The notes below the pieces were generated by a model. That model worked only from the letters and a program-made list of their open reading frames with translations, searched no databases and had not been told where the DNA came from. This document shows, piece after piece, positions 14,886-24,200 of a stretch of 48,558 nt of DNA (position 1 is its first letter; every line of letters starts with the position of its first letter). Origin of the DNA: CAYYNP01 sp964472545 (lineage in GTDB: Bacteria; Planctomycetota; Planctomycetia; Pirellulales; Thermoguttaceae); assembly GCA_964472545.1 (NCBI GenBank), contig CAYYNP010000036.1, positions 1 through 48,558 of the forward strand, given 5' to 3'. The translations under genes and the position numbers were made by a program.

Positions 14886-16172
14886 CTACAGCCGCCACGG
14901 CGCCCGCAGCGCTTCGCCGCGGAGCCGGTTGGCTTCGGCGTCGTCGATGAACGCGTGCTTCTCGAGGTCGTAGTCGACCTTGCGGCCGAGGAAGATGGCG
15001 ATGTTCAGCGCGTGGCAGGCGATGTGCGACCAACAGGCGGCGTCGGCGTGGGCAAGAGGCAACGCCCGGGACTTGACGCAGTCGAGGAAGTTGCGCACGT
15101 GGAAGGTCGCCGGATAGCCGCCGATCTGGGCCACCTTGCGGCCGGCCAACAACTCCGGTGAACTCAACAGCAGCCGGCCGCTGTCGCCGGCTTCCACCCA
15201 TCCCGTCTCGCCTTCAAACCGCACGGGGCACGACCCCAGGCCGAGCCAGTCCTTGTCGCGCAGGACCAGCTTCACGCCGTTGGCGTAGTAGGCGACCGCC
15301 TGCTTGTCTTCGGCCGGATGGTATTCGACCGGGGCGGTCAAGTCGGAGTCGTTGGCCCATTGGCAGAGGTCGACGCAGTGCGAGCCCCATTCGAGCACGC
15401 CGCCGCCAACCAGTCCGCCGCCCTTCTCGAAGTGGAAGGCGCTCCGCATCAGACCCGCACTATACGGCCGCCAGGCCGCCGGGCCGAGATAGAGGTCCCA
15501 ATCGGCTTCCTCGATCGGCGGTGCAGGATCGGCGTTGGCCCAGCCGCTCATGCCGGTACCGAAGCCGGCCGCGGCTGCGTGAACCGCGGTGAGCTTGCCG
15601 AGCTTGCCCGAGCGCGCCAGTTCCACCGCGAATTGGAAATGCGGTATGCTGCGGCGCTGCGTGCCGGCCTGGAAGACGCGGCCGGTGCGGCGAAAGACGT
15701 CGGCCAGTTGCAGGCTGTGGACGATGTTCTTCGAGCAGGGTTTTTCGCAGTAGACGTCTTTGCCGGCCTTGGCAGACAAGATCGCCGCGGCGGCGTGCCA
15801 GTTGGGGCCGGTGGCGATCAACACGGCGTCGATGTCGTCGCGGGCGAGCAGGTCGCGCATGTCGCGATAGGTAGCGCAGTTCTGGTCGCCGTGGTGGGCG
15901 TCGACCCGGCTTTTGACCGAGTTGCGGCGCGAGGCCTTCACGTCGCAGACGGCGATGAACTGCACGTCGGGTTGTTGCAAGAAGCAGCCGAGGTCGTAGT
16001 TGCCTCGGTTGCCGATGCCGATGCCGCCCACGGTGATCCGTTCGCTGGGGGCGATCGCGCCGCGTCCCAAGGCGGCGGCCGGGATGACGTGGCAGCCGGC
16101 CAACGCGGCGCCGGTGCCCAGGGCTCGCTTGAGGAACCGACGTCGATCGGTTCGTGCCGCTCGTTTAGACAT
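14886..16172 (-). CDS. Gfo/Idh/MocA family oxidoreductase, Tat-exported
   Basis: The product has 428 residues. The start at 16172 (MSKRAARTDRRRFLKRALGTG) gives a Tat signal and follows GGAGA; the frame extends 12 codons upstream without need. The Rossmann motif is GGIGIGNRGNY, the signature is YCEKPCSKNI, and a C-terminal domain includes GGGLVGGGVLEWGSHCVDLCQWA. It is probably the first gene of the operon that continues with HEAT, VCBS and another Gfo gene, with gaps of about 74, 132 and 76 bp. Substrate unknown. Confidence 0.9.
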   Translation of the reverse strand: MSKRAARTDRRRFLKRALGTGAALAGCHVIPAAALGRGAIAPSERITVGGIGIGNRGNYDLGCFLQQPDVQFIAVCDVKASRRNSVKSRVDAHHGDQNCATYRDMRDLLARDDIDAVLIATGPNWHAAAAILSAKAGKDVYCEKPCSKNIVHSLQLADVFRRTGRVFQAGTQRRSIPHFQFAVELARSGKLGKLTAVHAAAAGFGTGMSGWANADPAPPIEEADWDLYLGPAAWRPYSAGLMRSAFHFEKGGGLVGGGVLEWGSHCVDLCQWANDSDLTAPVEYHPAEDKQAVAYYANGVKLVLRDKDWLGLGSCPVRFEGETGWVEAGDSGRLLLSSPELLAGRKVAQIGGYPATFHVRNFLDCVKSRALPLAHADAACWSHIACHALNIAIFLGRKVDYDLEKHAFIDDAEANRLRGEALRAPWRL

Positions 16173-16281
16173 GATTGGTCTCCGGTCGGTTGATTGTCTT
16201 ATCGTCAAAGCCCGATTCTAACCCGGCGACGTTTCAGATTCAACGTGATTGCGAGAAGGGGCCTCCGAATCGTCGGGTGGC

Positions 16282-16459
16282 CCGGCCACTCTTGCGGAAA
16301 AGGCTCCGCCACCGGGGCAAACGTAGTTCGCAAGAGTGTCCGGGCGGCGCAGCCGCAAGAGGATCTGTCGTCGAAAGCAAGACCTCTTGTCGCTCCGCGA
16401 CCCCGACGCTTTTCCGGCCCAGCGAGAGACGTGGCAACGCGGCCTGCGGAAAAGCGTCG
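16282..16459. repeat. Nested inverted repeats downstream of cytochrome b
   Basis: Two stem-loops fill the gap 16173-16483. One pairs 16282-16296 with 16329-16343 (one mismatch in 15; core CACTCTTGCG). The other is a perfect 13-bp inverted repeat, CGACGCTTTTCCG at 16404-16416 with 16447-16459. The second begins about 25 bp after the cytochrome b stop codon on the minus strand, so it could end transcription of the respiratory operon, though there is no U run. The sequence near 16268-16290 resembles the element at 5897-5925. Confidence 0.6.
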
Positions 16460-16483
16460 CGGCCACCCAAGAGGGCCTGAAAG

Positions 16484-17728
16484 TCAGGGGGAAGAGGAAT
16501 AGAGACTCCGGACGCGAGTTCTCTCCTTCACCAGTCGCCACAGGTAGAAGACCAGAAAGCCGATCACCGACCAGAGAAACACCAACGACACCAAACCGCC
16601 CGAAAGACTGTACGTTTCGGCGGCCAGCGTCTCCGGCGGGCGGTCCACGCCGGGAGATGCCCACGCGACGACCTGCAACGCCGTCACGCCCGCTAACGCC
16701 ACGGTGTACACGACCGTGAGACCACGGCCTAGCGTCGCCCGATCGACCGGCCTAACGAGAAACGGCAGCACGAGGAGCAAAAATCCTGCCACCGCCAACA
16801 GGGCCACGCCGACCGCCTCCGGCAGCAGCTTCAGCGCTTGAAACGCGAACAAGAAATACCATTCCGGTTTGACGCCTTCCGGCGCGGGCTTGAGCGGATC
16901 GGCCTTGTTGCCCACCTCCGCCGGCAGCAACACGGCCAGCGTGGCGATCGTGCCCAGCAGCACCAGCCAAACGCAGGCGTCGATCAGCAGAAACTCGGCG
17001 AAGAACGGCCGGCGATCCCGCACGTCCTGCTTGCCGACGCCCGGCGGAAGGCTCAGCCCGCGGATGCGCGTGAGCAACACGTGGATCGACAGCAACGCGA
17101 CCATGGCCATCGGCGCGAGCATCACATGGGCGGCGAAGAAGCGGGTGATCGTTTCCGAGGAAATCTGATCGCCGCCGCGGAGCAATCGCACCAGGGAGTC
17201 ACCCACGCCGGGAAGCGTGCCGGGCATCTGCGTGCCCACCAGCGTGGCAAAGTAGGAACGTTCGTTCCACGGCAACAAGTAGCCGCTGAAGCCCGACGCC
17301 AGGGCGATCGCCAACATCACCACGCCGGAGATCCACGCCAGCTCGCGCGGCGCGCGGTACGCCCGGGCGAAGAGCACGGTGATAAGGTGCAACGCCGTGA
17401 TGCCGATGAGGAGACTCGCCCCCCAGGCGTGCACCGAGCGGATCAGCCAGCCGTACGGGACTTCGGTCATGATCCGCTGCACGCTCTCGTGGGCCGTGGC
17501 GTCGGTCGGCTGATAGTAGAGCATCAGCAGCACGCCGCTGAGCACCTGCCAAACGAAGAGGAAGACCGCCGCGTCGCCGAGGCAGTAGATCCAACTGTGC
17601 CGATGCATCGGCACCGGATGGCGCCGAACGAGCGCCAGCGCCGGATCGAGATCGAGCCGCGCACGAAACCACCCCGCCACGCGCGGCGCGGCGCCTTCGG
17701 CTCGGCGATTCTCAGGACGCTTCGTCAA
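16484..17728 (-). CDS. Cytochrome b/b6 with fused subunit IV-like region
   Basis: This is the 414-residue membrane quinol-oxidising subunit of a Rieske/cytochrome b complex. Heme ligands are visible as H100/H114 and H201/H216; the second pair is spaced HX14H as in cytochrome b6. KPEWYFL (about 287-293) is the Qo-site PEWY motif. The length covers both the b6-like and the subunit IV-like helices in one chain. The start appears to be TTG 17728, overlapping the end of the Rieske gene by 17 bp, with GGAG upstream. No CxxCH heme c motif is present, so no c-type cytochrome is fused. It is the last gene of the sdh-Rieske-cytochrome b operon. Confidence 0.9.
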   Translation of the reverse strand: MTKRPENRRAEGAAPRVAGWFRARLDLDPALALVRRHPVPMHRHSWIYCLGDAAVFLFVWQVLSGVLLMLYYQPTDATAHESVQRIMTEVPYGWLIRSVHAWGASLLIGITALHLITVLFARAYRAPRELAWISGVVMLAIALASGFSGYLLPWNERSYFATLVGTQMPGTLPGVGDSLVRLLRGGDQISSETITRFFAAHVMLAPMAMVALLSIHVLLTRIRGLSLPPGVGKQDVRDRRPFFAEFLLIDACVWLVLLGTIATLAVLLPAEVGNKADPLKPAPEGVKPEWYFLFAFQALKLLPEAVGVALLAVAGFLLLVLPFLVRPVDRATLGRGLTVVYTVALAGVTALQVVAWASPGVDRPPETLAAETYSLSGGLVSLVFLWSVIGFLVFYLWRLVKERTRVRSLYSSSP

Positions 17729-18200
17729 CGTCTTTCGTCTCCAAGCTGTGCTCCTCCAGCGCGAGGATCAGCACGTCGTCGTGCCACTTGTGATACACCG
17801 GCCGCAGCGGCTCCGGCGGCGGCCCGTCGGTCACGTTGCCTTCGAGGTCGTAGTATCCCTCGTGGCAGGCGCAGAAGATGCACTCCTGCTGCGGGCGATA
17901 GCCGACGATGCAATCGAAGTGCGTACACGTGGCGACGAAGGCCCTTAGCGCACCGTCCGGATCGGGCGTGCGAAACAACAGCACGGGGATGCGGTCGTAT
18001 CGAACCACCCTCGACTCGCCGGGCAGCAGCGTACTCTCGGCCGCGGAAAGCTTCACGGTCGGCGGCGGCGGTCCGCCCCCGACGTTGCCCAGGTAGCAGG
18101 CGACCGGCACGGCCGCGCCGGCCGCCAGCGCGCCCGCACCACCGCCGAGCATGCAGTGGAGGAAGCGCCGCCGGGCGATGTACGACTCGTCAATCTTCAT
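17712..18200 (-). CDS. Rieske iron-sulfur protein
   Basis: The product has 162 residues. The start at 18200 follows AGGAG and overlaps the end of sdhB by 11 bp. The N-terminus has a Tat-type signal anchor (ARRRFLHCMLGGGAGALAAG). Box I is CTHFDC and box II is CACHEG, giving two Cys and two His ligands for the 2Fe-2S cluster plus the disulfide pair. Box II lacks the usual Gly-Ser after the ligand histidine (HEGYY), which in known Rieske proteins goes with lower redox potential. It would carry electrons from quinol at cytochrome b to an acceptor not encoded here. Confidence 0.9.
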   Translation of the reverse strand: MKIDESYIARRRFLHCMLGGGAGALAAGAAVPVACYLGNVGGGPPPPTVKLSAAESTLLPGESRVVRYDRIPVLLFRTPDPDGALRAFVATCTHFDCIVGYRPQQECIFCACHEGYYDLEGNVTDGPPPEPLRPVYHKWHDDVLILALEEHSLETKDVDEAS

Positions 18201-18933
18201 CCGGCGTGCTCCTGAAGAGACCCTTGAACTTCTCCGACAACAGTCGCCGCCGCACACCCGATACGCCGTCGGTGGGACGCACGTTCTTCGGGCAGACCTG
18301 AATACACCGCGTGATCGTCCGACAGCCCCACATGCCGTCGTGTGTGTTTTCGCGCTGAAGGTCCGTTCGCCGGCTCTTCTCCCGCGAATCGGCCGCAAAG
18401 CGATAGAGCTTCGCCAAGGCCGCCGGACCGGTGAACCGGTCGTTCGACGAAACGGCCGGACACGCCCCGTAGCACAGCCCGCAGAGGATGCAGTCGACGT
18501 ACTGATCGATCTTGGCCCGCTGCCGCTCGCTCACGCGGCTCTCTTTGGCCTCGTCGATCTTCGCGTGCAGCCACGGCCGGACGCGCTCGTATTTCTCCCA
18601 AAACGGATCCATGTCGACGACCAGGTCCTTGATGATCTCCAAGCGCGGCAGCGGCTCGATTACCACCCGATCGCCGGGCAGGTTCTTCAGCAACACGCGG
18701 CAGGCCAGCGAGAGCTTCCCGTTGATCGACATCGCACACGACCCGCACACGGCCCCGCGACACGCATAACGGAACGCCAGCGAGGGATCTTGTTCATCTT
18801 GGAGTTTCAAGAGCACTTCGAGCACCGACGTCCGCCCGTCGGCCGCCAGTTCATACGCCTGAAACTGTGGCCGGTCGTCTTGCGAGGCATCGTAGCGGAG
18901 GATCTCGAAGCGGAGGATTTCGAAGCGGACCAT
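18190..18933 (-). CDS. sdhB: Succinate dehydrogenase/fumarate reductase iron-sulfur subunit
   Basis: The product has 247 residues. The start at 18933 lies 13 bp after the sdhA stop; the frame extends upstream into sdhA without need. Cluster ligands are all present: 2Fe-2S (CRGAVCGSCAMSINGKLSLAC), 4Fe-4S (CILCGLCYGACP) and 3Fe-4S (CRTITRCIQVCPKNV). The subunit passes electrons from the flavin of SdhA to quinone. The N-terminus carries a small duplication, FEILRFEILR, from a 15-bp tandem repeat with one mismatch. The 3' end overlaps the Rieske gene. Confidence 0.93.
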   Translation of the reverse strand: MVRFEILRFEILRYDASQDDRPQFQAYELAADGRTSVLEVLLKLQDEQDPSLAFRYACRGAVCGSCAMSINGKLSLACRVLLKNLPGDRVVIEPLPRLEIIKDLVVDMDPFWEKYERVRPWLHAKIDEAKESRVSERQRAKIDQYVDCILCGLCYGACPAVSSNDRFTGPAALAKLYRFAADSREKSRRTDLQRENTHDGMWGCRTITRCIQVCPKNVRPTDGVSGVRRRLLSEKFKGLFRSTPDED

Positions 18934-18946
18934 TGGGCGTGCCGTC

Positions 18947-20659
18947 TCAATACTTGCGTGGCTCGGGTTCGTGCAGGCTGAGGTCGACCTCGGAGTGTCG
19001 ATACGCGATTTCCTCACCGTCGAGCCGGGCTACGGTGTGTTTGAGCCAGCGGGGGTCGTCGCGTTGCGTGTGGTCGGTGCGGTAGTGGGACCCGCGGCTT
19101 TCTTCCCGCGCCAACGCCCCCTCGGCCGTAATCTGGCCCAAGTATATCAGGCCTTCCAACTCCAGCACATGGAGGATCTCGAAGCTAAACGGCCCGGGCG
19201 GAGTTTGTAGCGAGACGTCGCGATACTGGCGGCGGATTTCGTGGACGGCGTGTACGGCCTCGGCGAGTTCTTCCTCGCTGCGGAAGATGCCGACCTTCTC
19301 GGTGAGCACGTTCCTGAGTCGTTCGCGAAGGTGGGCGTACGACACGCCGCCGTTGCCACGGCCCAAAAGGTCCTCGACTTTCTCCGTCACCGTCTCGACG
19401 TGCCGCCGCACGACGGCACCGCTCGGCTCGAAGTCGGCCTCGGCCTGGCGTTCGTCGATCGCCTCGGCGGCCAAGCGCCCGAAGACGACCGTATCCAGCA
19501 GCGAGTTGCCGCCTAGCCGGTTCGCCCCGTGTACGCTCACACAGGCACACTCCCCGGCGGCGTAGAGATTCTCAACGCGCGTCTTGCCGGTCGCGTCGCA
19601 ATCGATTCCGCCCATCGAGTAATGTTGGCCGGGCTGCACGGGGATCGGCTCGTCGACCGGGTCGAGACCGCCGAAGTCGAGACAGATTTCGCGAATGCCC
19701 GGCAGCCGCGAGCGGATCTTCTCCCGGCCGAGGTGACGCAGGTCGAGCTGTACGTAACCGCCGCCAAGATCGCCGCCGTCGAAACCGCGGCCCTCTTGAA
19801 TCTCGGTTTGGATCGCCCGGGCGACGATGTCGCGTGGGGCCAACTCCATCATCTTCGGCGCGTAACGCTCCATGAAACGCCGGCCCTCGGCGTTCAGCAG
19901 CGTTCCGCCTTCGCCCCGGGCGCCCTCGGTGATGAGGATGTTCGTGCCGAACTGCGTCGTCGGATGGAACTGCACGAACTCCAGGTCCTTCACTTCAACG
20001 CCCGCCGACAACGCCGCGCCGATACCGCTGCCGGTGTTGATCAACGCGTTGGTCGAGTTGCGATACACCCGCCCGTAGCCGCCGGTGGCCAACACGCAGA
20101 ATCGCGAGGCCATGCCGGTGAAGCGGCCGCGCTTCAAGTCGTAAACGACCAGGCCGTGATATTGTCCGTCTTCGACGGCGATCTGTGCAACCATACAGTC
20201 GTCGTAGACCGTGATCCCGCGTTTGACGGCCTGTTCGTAGAGCGTCTGCAACAGCACGTGTCCGGTGCGATCGGCCGCGTAACACGTCCGCGGCGCGCCG
20301 GCGGCCCCGAACGGACGCTGGGCGATCGTGCCGTCGGCAAGTCGGCTGAACGGAGCACCCCAATGTTCCAGTTCGTAGATCGCCTCCGGTGCCAGCCGGC
20401 ACATCCTGGCCACGGCCGTTTGATCGGCCAGGTAGTCGCTGCCGGCGATCGTCTCTTGGGTGTGCTGCTCGGGCGAGTCGTGTCGGCCGTCCGGCGCGTT
20501 GGCCAGCGCGGCGTTGATTCCGCCCTGTGCGGCACCGGAATGCGAACGGACCGGATGGACCTTCGAGATCACGGCCACGTCCATCGTTTCCGCCAGCCCC
20601 ACCGCCGCACGCAATCCGGCCAGGCCTCCTCCCACCACCAGAACGTCGTGCCGGATCAT
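18947..20659 (-). CDS. sdhA: Succinate dehydrogenase/fumarate reductase flavoprotein subunit
   Basis: The product has 570 residues. The start at 20659 gives MIRHDVLVVGGGLAGL, the FAD-binding dinucleotide fold, and overlaps the sdhC stop in ATGA, which implies translational coupling. H40 in RSHSGAAQGG is the expected covalent FAD attachment site. FVQFHPTTQ, TEGARGEGG and HGANRLGGNSLLD are substrate-site and flavin motifs. It oxidises succinate to fumarate on the cytoplasmic side. The C-terminal domain with RGSHYRTDHTQRDD is complete. Confidence 0.95.
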   Translation of the reverse strand: MIRHDVLVVGGGLAGLRAAVGLAETMDVAVISKVHPVRSHSGAAQGGINAALANAPDGRHDSPEQHTQETIAGSDYLADQTAVARMCRLAPEAIYELEHWGAPFSRLADGTIAQRPFGAAGAPRTCYAADRTGHVLLQTLYEQAVKRGITVYDDCMVAQIAVEDGQYHGLVVYDLKRGRFTGMASRFCVLATGGYGRVYRNSTNALINTGSGIGAALSAGVEVKDLEFVQFHPTTQFGTNILITEGARGEGGTLLNAEGRRFMERYAPKMMELAPRDIVARAIQTEIQEGRGFDGGDLGGGYVQLDLRHLGREKIRSRLPGIREICLDFGGLDPVDEPIPVQPGQHYSMGGIDCDATGKTRVENLYAAGECACVSVHGANRLGGNSLLDTVVFGRLAAEAIDERQAEADFEPSGAVVRRHVETVTEKVEDLLGRGNGGVSYAHLRERLRNVLTEKVGIFRSEEELAEAVHAVHEIRRQYRDVSLQTPPGPFSFEILHVLELEGLIYLGQITAEGALAREESRGSHYRTDHTQRDDPRWLKHTVARLDGEEIAYRHSEVDLSLHEPEPRKY

Positions 20660-20973
20660 GCCGCCACCAGCGTGAGATAGAGAACCAAAAAGACGCCGAA
20701 GATCACGGCTCCGAGGATCGTGCAGCCCCAGAACAACCGCTTCTCGGCCTTGACGCCGAGGTCGATCAGGATCGTGCGGACGCCGTACAGGGCGTGGAAC
20801 GTGAACAAGAAGACCATCAGGCAGTTGAGCAACGCGTGTTTGTGCAAAGTGGCGACGGCCTTGACCGACTCCGAATTGGCCGTGCTTTCCCGAAAGAACC
20901 CGGTCAGCAACTGAAAGGCCACCAAGCCGATCAGGATCACGCCGCTGATGCGGTGGAATATCCAGACGAACAT
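20656..20973 (-). CDS. sdhC: Succinate dehydrogenase cytochrome b subunit (SdhC-like)
   Basis: The product has 105 residues and about three membrane helices. ATG 20973 is preceded by AAGGAA; the longer frame to 21114 translates the palindromic repeat and is rejected. HRISGVILIGLVAFQLL is the SdhC quinone/heme-region motif and FHALYGVRTILIDLG is the second conserved motif. It anchors SdhAB and reduces quinone. No sdhD-like frame is seen: upstream is a repeat and then a divergent gene. The anchor may be a homodimer, or its partner may be encoded elsewhere. Confidence 0.85.
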   Translation of the reverse strand: MFVWIFHRISGVILIGLVAFQLLTGFFRESTANSESVKAVATLHKHALLNCLMVFLFTFHALYGVRTILIDLGVKAEKRLFWGCTILGAVIFGVFLVLYLTLVAA

Positions 20974-21016
20974 GCCAGTTCCTTGCTGGGCGGCTGGGGT
21001 GGAGTGGCTCGAAGTC

Positions 21017-21112
21017 GGGTGGCTGGGGCATAGCGCAGCGGTGCCCCAGCGTTCCCATGGCAATCGGAGTGCCAACAACCTGGGGCACCGCTGCGCTTTG
21101 CCCCAGCCACCC
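21017..21112. repeat. 96-bp hairpin element with 33-bp arms (family A)
   Basis: Arms 21017-21049 and 21080-21112 pair with one mismatch in 33. The left arm is identical, inverted, to 7-39. The element lies between sdhC and the divergent gene at 21262, starting 44 bp upstream of the sdhC start codon, so an sdh transcript starting beyond it would carry the hairpin in its leader. Confidence 0.85.
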
Positions 21113-21132
21113 AAATGCCGACGTTTCGGTTG

Positions 21133-21161
21133 ATGGTAACAGCGGTGCGAGATTCCGGCAA
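21133..21161 (-). promoter_or_regulatory. Possible promoter of the sdh-Rieske-cytochrome b operon
   Basis: On the minus strand TTGCCG (21156-21161) and TACCAT (21133-21138) are 17 bp apart. Each matches the consensus at four of six positions. If used, the leader would contain the 21017-21112 hairpin. The match is weak. Confidence 0.3.
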
Positions 21162-21261
21162 GTCGGTTGCTTGCTCCGCGCGATTCGAGCGGGGAGAATA
21201 CGAAGGCTCCGCCCGTGCTGTACGTGCAGCAGAGACGTCAAGCAACGCGAGGGAGAAACGC

Positions 21262-24200
21262 ATGCGATCCGTTCGATTCGTGACGGCCGTTCTGGCCGCC
21301 GCCCTTTTCACCGTTGACACAGCGGCCGAAGAGATCGACTACTACGAGAACCTCCGCTTCTATCCGGAGCTTCGCCCCGACGTCGGCCGCGATCAGGTCG
21401 ACCAGGACGGCGGGCCCGACGCGACCGGCTACCGACGCCGCACGGTCCGGTGGTGGCCGCGCAAAGGGCAGGATATCGTCGACGTGCCCGAAGGGACCCC
21501 GTTGCGAACCTGGACTCGCAACAAGGGACAACACGACAAGGAAGCGCTGGCCGGGCTCTGTCGCAACTGGACAGAATCGGACCCCGAGACGTTCGAGGCA
21601 CATCTGGTCGGCTTCCGCGGCTTTGGCGTGCCTACGCCGAATCCCACCTTCAGCGACGAAGTGATGATCCCGGCGGCCATCCTGCGCCTGGAAGACGGAC
21701 GTCAGAAAGCGGTGGTCCACTTCGAGCCGCTCTCGAAGATGCTTTGTGCGGAAGATCACGCGTTCATTTTGAAGACCTGGAAGGCCGCCTGGCCGAAGGT
21801 GCAGGCGTCGGTTTCCGATGCGCCGTACATCACCAACCCTCGCGACACGGCCAGCTTCCCCGACGACGATCCGGGCTGTCTGGTGATCGAAAGCCCGCAC
21901 TGGCGATTCCAGACCGGCTCGACCACCTGGGTCGACGACTTCTACCTGATCTCGCCCGACGAACCGGAGAAACAGGCCCGGTATCGACAAGGCACGCTCG
22001 AGTTCGCCGAGAGTCTTTGGACCTACGTCGAGGCGGCCGGCGCGCGGATGCCCTTCTGGCGCGAGCACGGGCCGGACTACAAGTTCTGCGCCACCACCGG
22101 CCCGGGCGCCCGACGCGGCTGGGAGCGTTTCGATCCCGGCAACGGCGGCGGCTACGGCTGCTGCACGCTCTATTGGTGCGGCGGCGGGCCGCGGAACGTG
22201 AAACTCAGCCACGAATTCTTCCACAGCGGATACCACGGCGAAAACGGCTGCAACGCCGGCCAGCACATGCTCATCCCGGGCGAACTGCCGATGTTCTCGC
22301 ACAACTTCTGCTATCCCTGGCGAAACGTGATGTTCGCCGAGTATCAGGCCGGGCTGTGGATGACCGCCTTGGGCGAAAACCCCAATTTCGGCCACGGCAT
22401 CGTGGCCGTGCTGGGCAGCCTGCGGTCCGACGCCGAGCCGACGCTCTACCACGCCGCCGCCCGGCTGGGACAGCGCAAGGGCCTGTGGGCGAACGGCATC
22501 AAGGGCCTGGGCGATTTCTTCGGTGAGTACGCCGCGCGGATGGTCACCGTCGACTTCATCGAACAACCGATGCTGCGCTGCAAATACGGCATGCCGGAAG
22601 TGAGCTACCTCCGGCCCGTCTACGGGCGGCCGAGCACGTATCGCATCCCCAACGCCGAAGAGCCGCGGGCCTACGGGTTCAACATCGTGCGGCTGGTGCC
22701 CGACGAAGGCGCTAAGGGAATCACCGTCGTCTTCCACGGCTTCTACGAGCCGGCCGATCACAGCGACTGGCGGGCGTGCATCGTGGCCGTCGACGGAGAA
22801 GGCCGGGCACGCTATAGCCCCATGTTCAACCGGGGCAAGATGTCTTTGCGGCTGAAGCCGTCCGACAAACACGTCTGGCTCACCGTCGCCGCCACGCCCT
22901 CGGCCTTGCCCGTCCGTGAGGGAGCCGGCTGGCACGGGAGCATGAACGTCTACTATCGCGGCAATCACACGCCGCGCTTCCCGTGGGAGGTGACGCTCGC
23001 CGGCTGCACGCCCGGCTCGCCGCATCGCCGGCAGGGCGACGTGGTCAATCTGGACGAACTCTACACGATCAACAACGAGAACTTCTACGTCGACCACGCC
23101 GTGAAACACGAGGTGCCGATCCGCGGCTGGGAGGCCGACGCCACGCTGGCCAAGGAGAAGCTGGCGGCGATGCTCCCGCGGATCGAGGCGGCCGAGGAAG
23201 CCGTGCAAGCCAGGCTCGACGCCGGCGAAGGCCACGACGAGTATTGGCTGAAGGACTGGTACGAGTATCGCAAGCTGGAACGGCTGGAAGACCTCCGCCA
23301 GCGCGTCGAGTTCCTGCAGCGCAATACCAAGGGCCGCCGCCACGAAAACGGCGGCGGCTTCGTGGCCGAGAACGCCCACGCGGACCCGACGGCCTACGTG
23401 GGGCCCGACGCCATGGTGCTCGACGGCGCCCGGGTCGAAGGCAACGCCTGCATCAAGCAGCACGCCGTGGTGATCGGTCCCCGCACGGTCGTCTCCGGCA
23501 ACGCCAAGATCGGCGGCAAGGCCTGGCTGTTCGGCGACGTGACGATCGACGGCAACGCCCGGGTGCTCGAATCGGTCGTGCTGGCCACCCGCTATCGCCG
23601 CCGCGGTGGATACCACGTCCATTCAGATACCTTCGAGGGCGCGGCCAACGTCACCGGCAACGCCGTGCTCAAAGGCGAGCACATCATGCAACTCTGCTAC
23701 GCCAGGGATCAAGTGCTCACCGGCAGCCTGGCCGTCGACTACAACGCCAAGATCGCCAGCCGCCACGGCGGTGTCTTCGATCGCGGCCGCTTCTGCCGGG
23801 CCGGGCCGTACAACTGGGCCTATACGCCGGCTGCCTCCCTCGGGCACGGCCTGATCGGCGGCTTCGACGACGGCGGGCTCTACGTCAACTGGCAGTTCGA
23901 CCAGCCGAAGCGATGCCTGATGGAAGACGCCTACGTCAACAACAACGGCGTGCTCCACGGCGAGCCGGACTTCATCGACGACGACGGCCACAAGTGCGTC
24001 GCCTTCAACGGCGTCGATCAATACGCGGAAGCCCCGCCGTCGGTGGCCGATTTTGGGGAATTGACGATCGATGCGCGGATCAAGTGGTCCGGCGGAAGAG
24101 ACCAGGTTCTCTTCGCATTCGGCACCAACATAGACGCACGCTTCTTCCTGAGGCTCGCCGACAAGAGCGGCGGGCCGTCGCTGTTCGCCTGGCACGGCGA

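Noticed and set aside
14812..15201. 130-residue N-terminal extension of the HEAT protein
   Set aside because: It would overlap the upstream oxidoreductase gene, and a signal peptide with ribosome binding site begins at 14811.
20974..21241. N-terminal extensions of sdhC and sdhA through the upstream repeat
   Set aside because: The peptides are translations of the palindrome; good start sites lie at 20973 and 20659.
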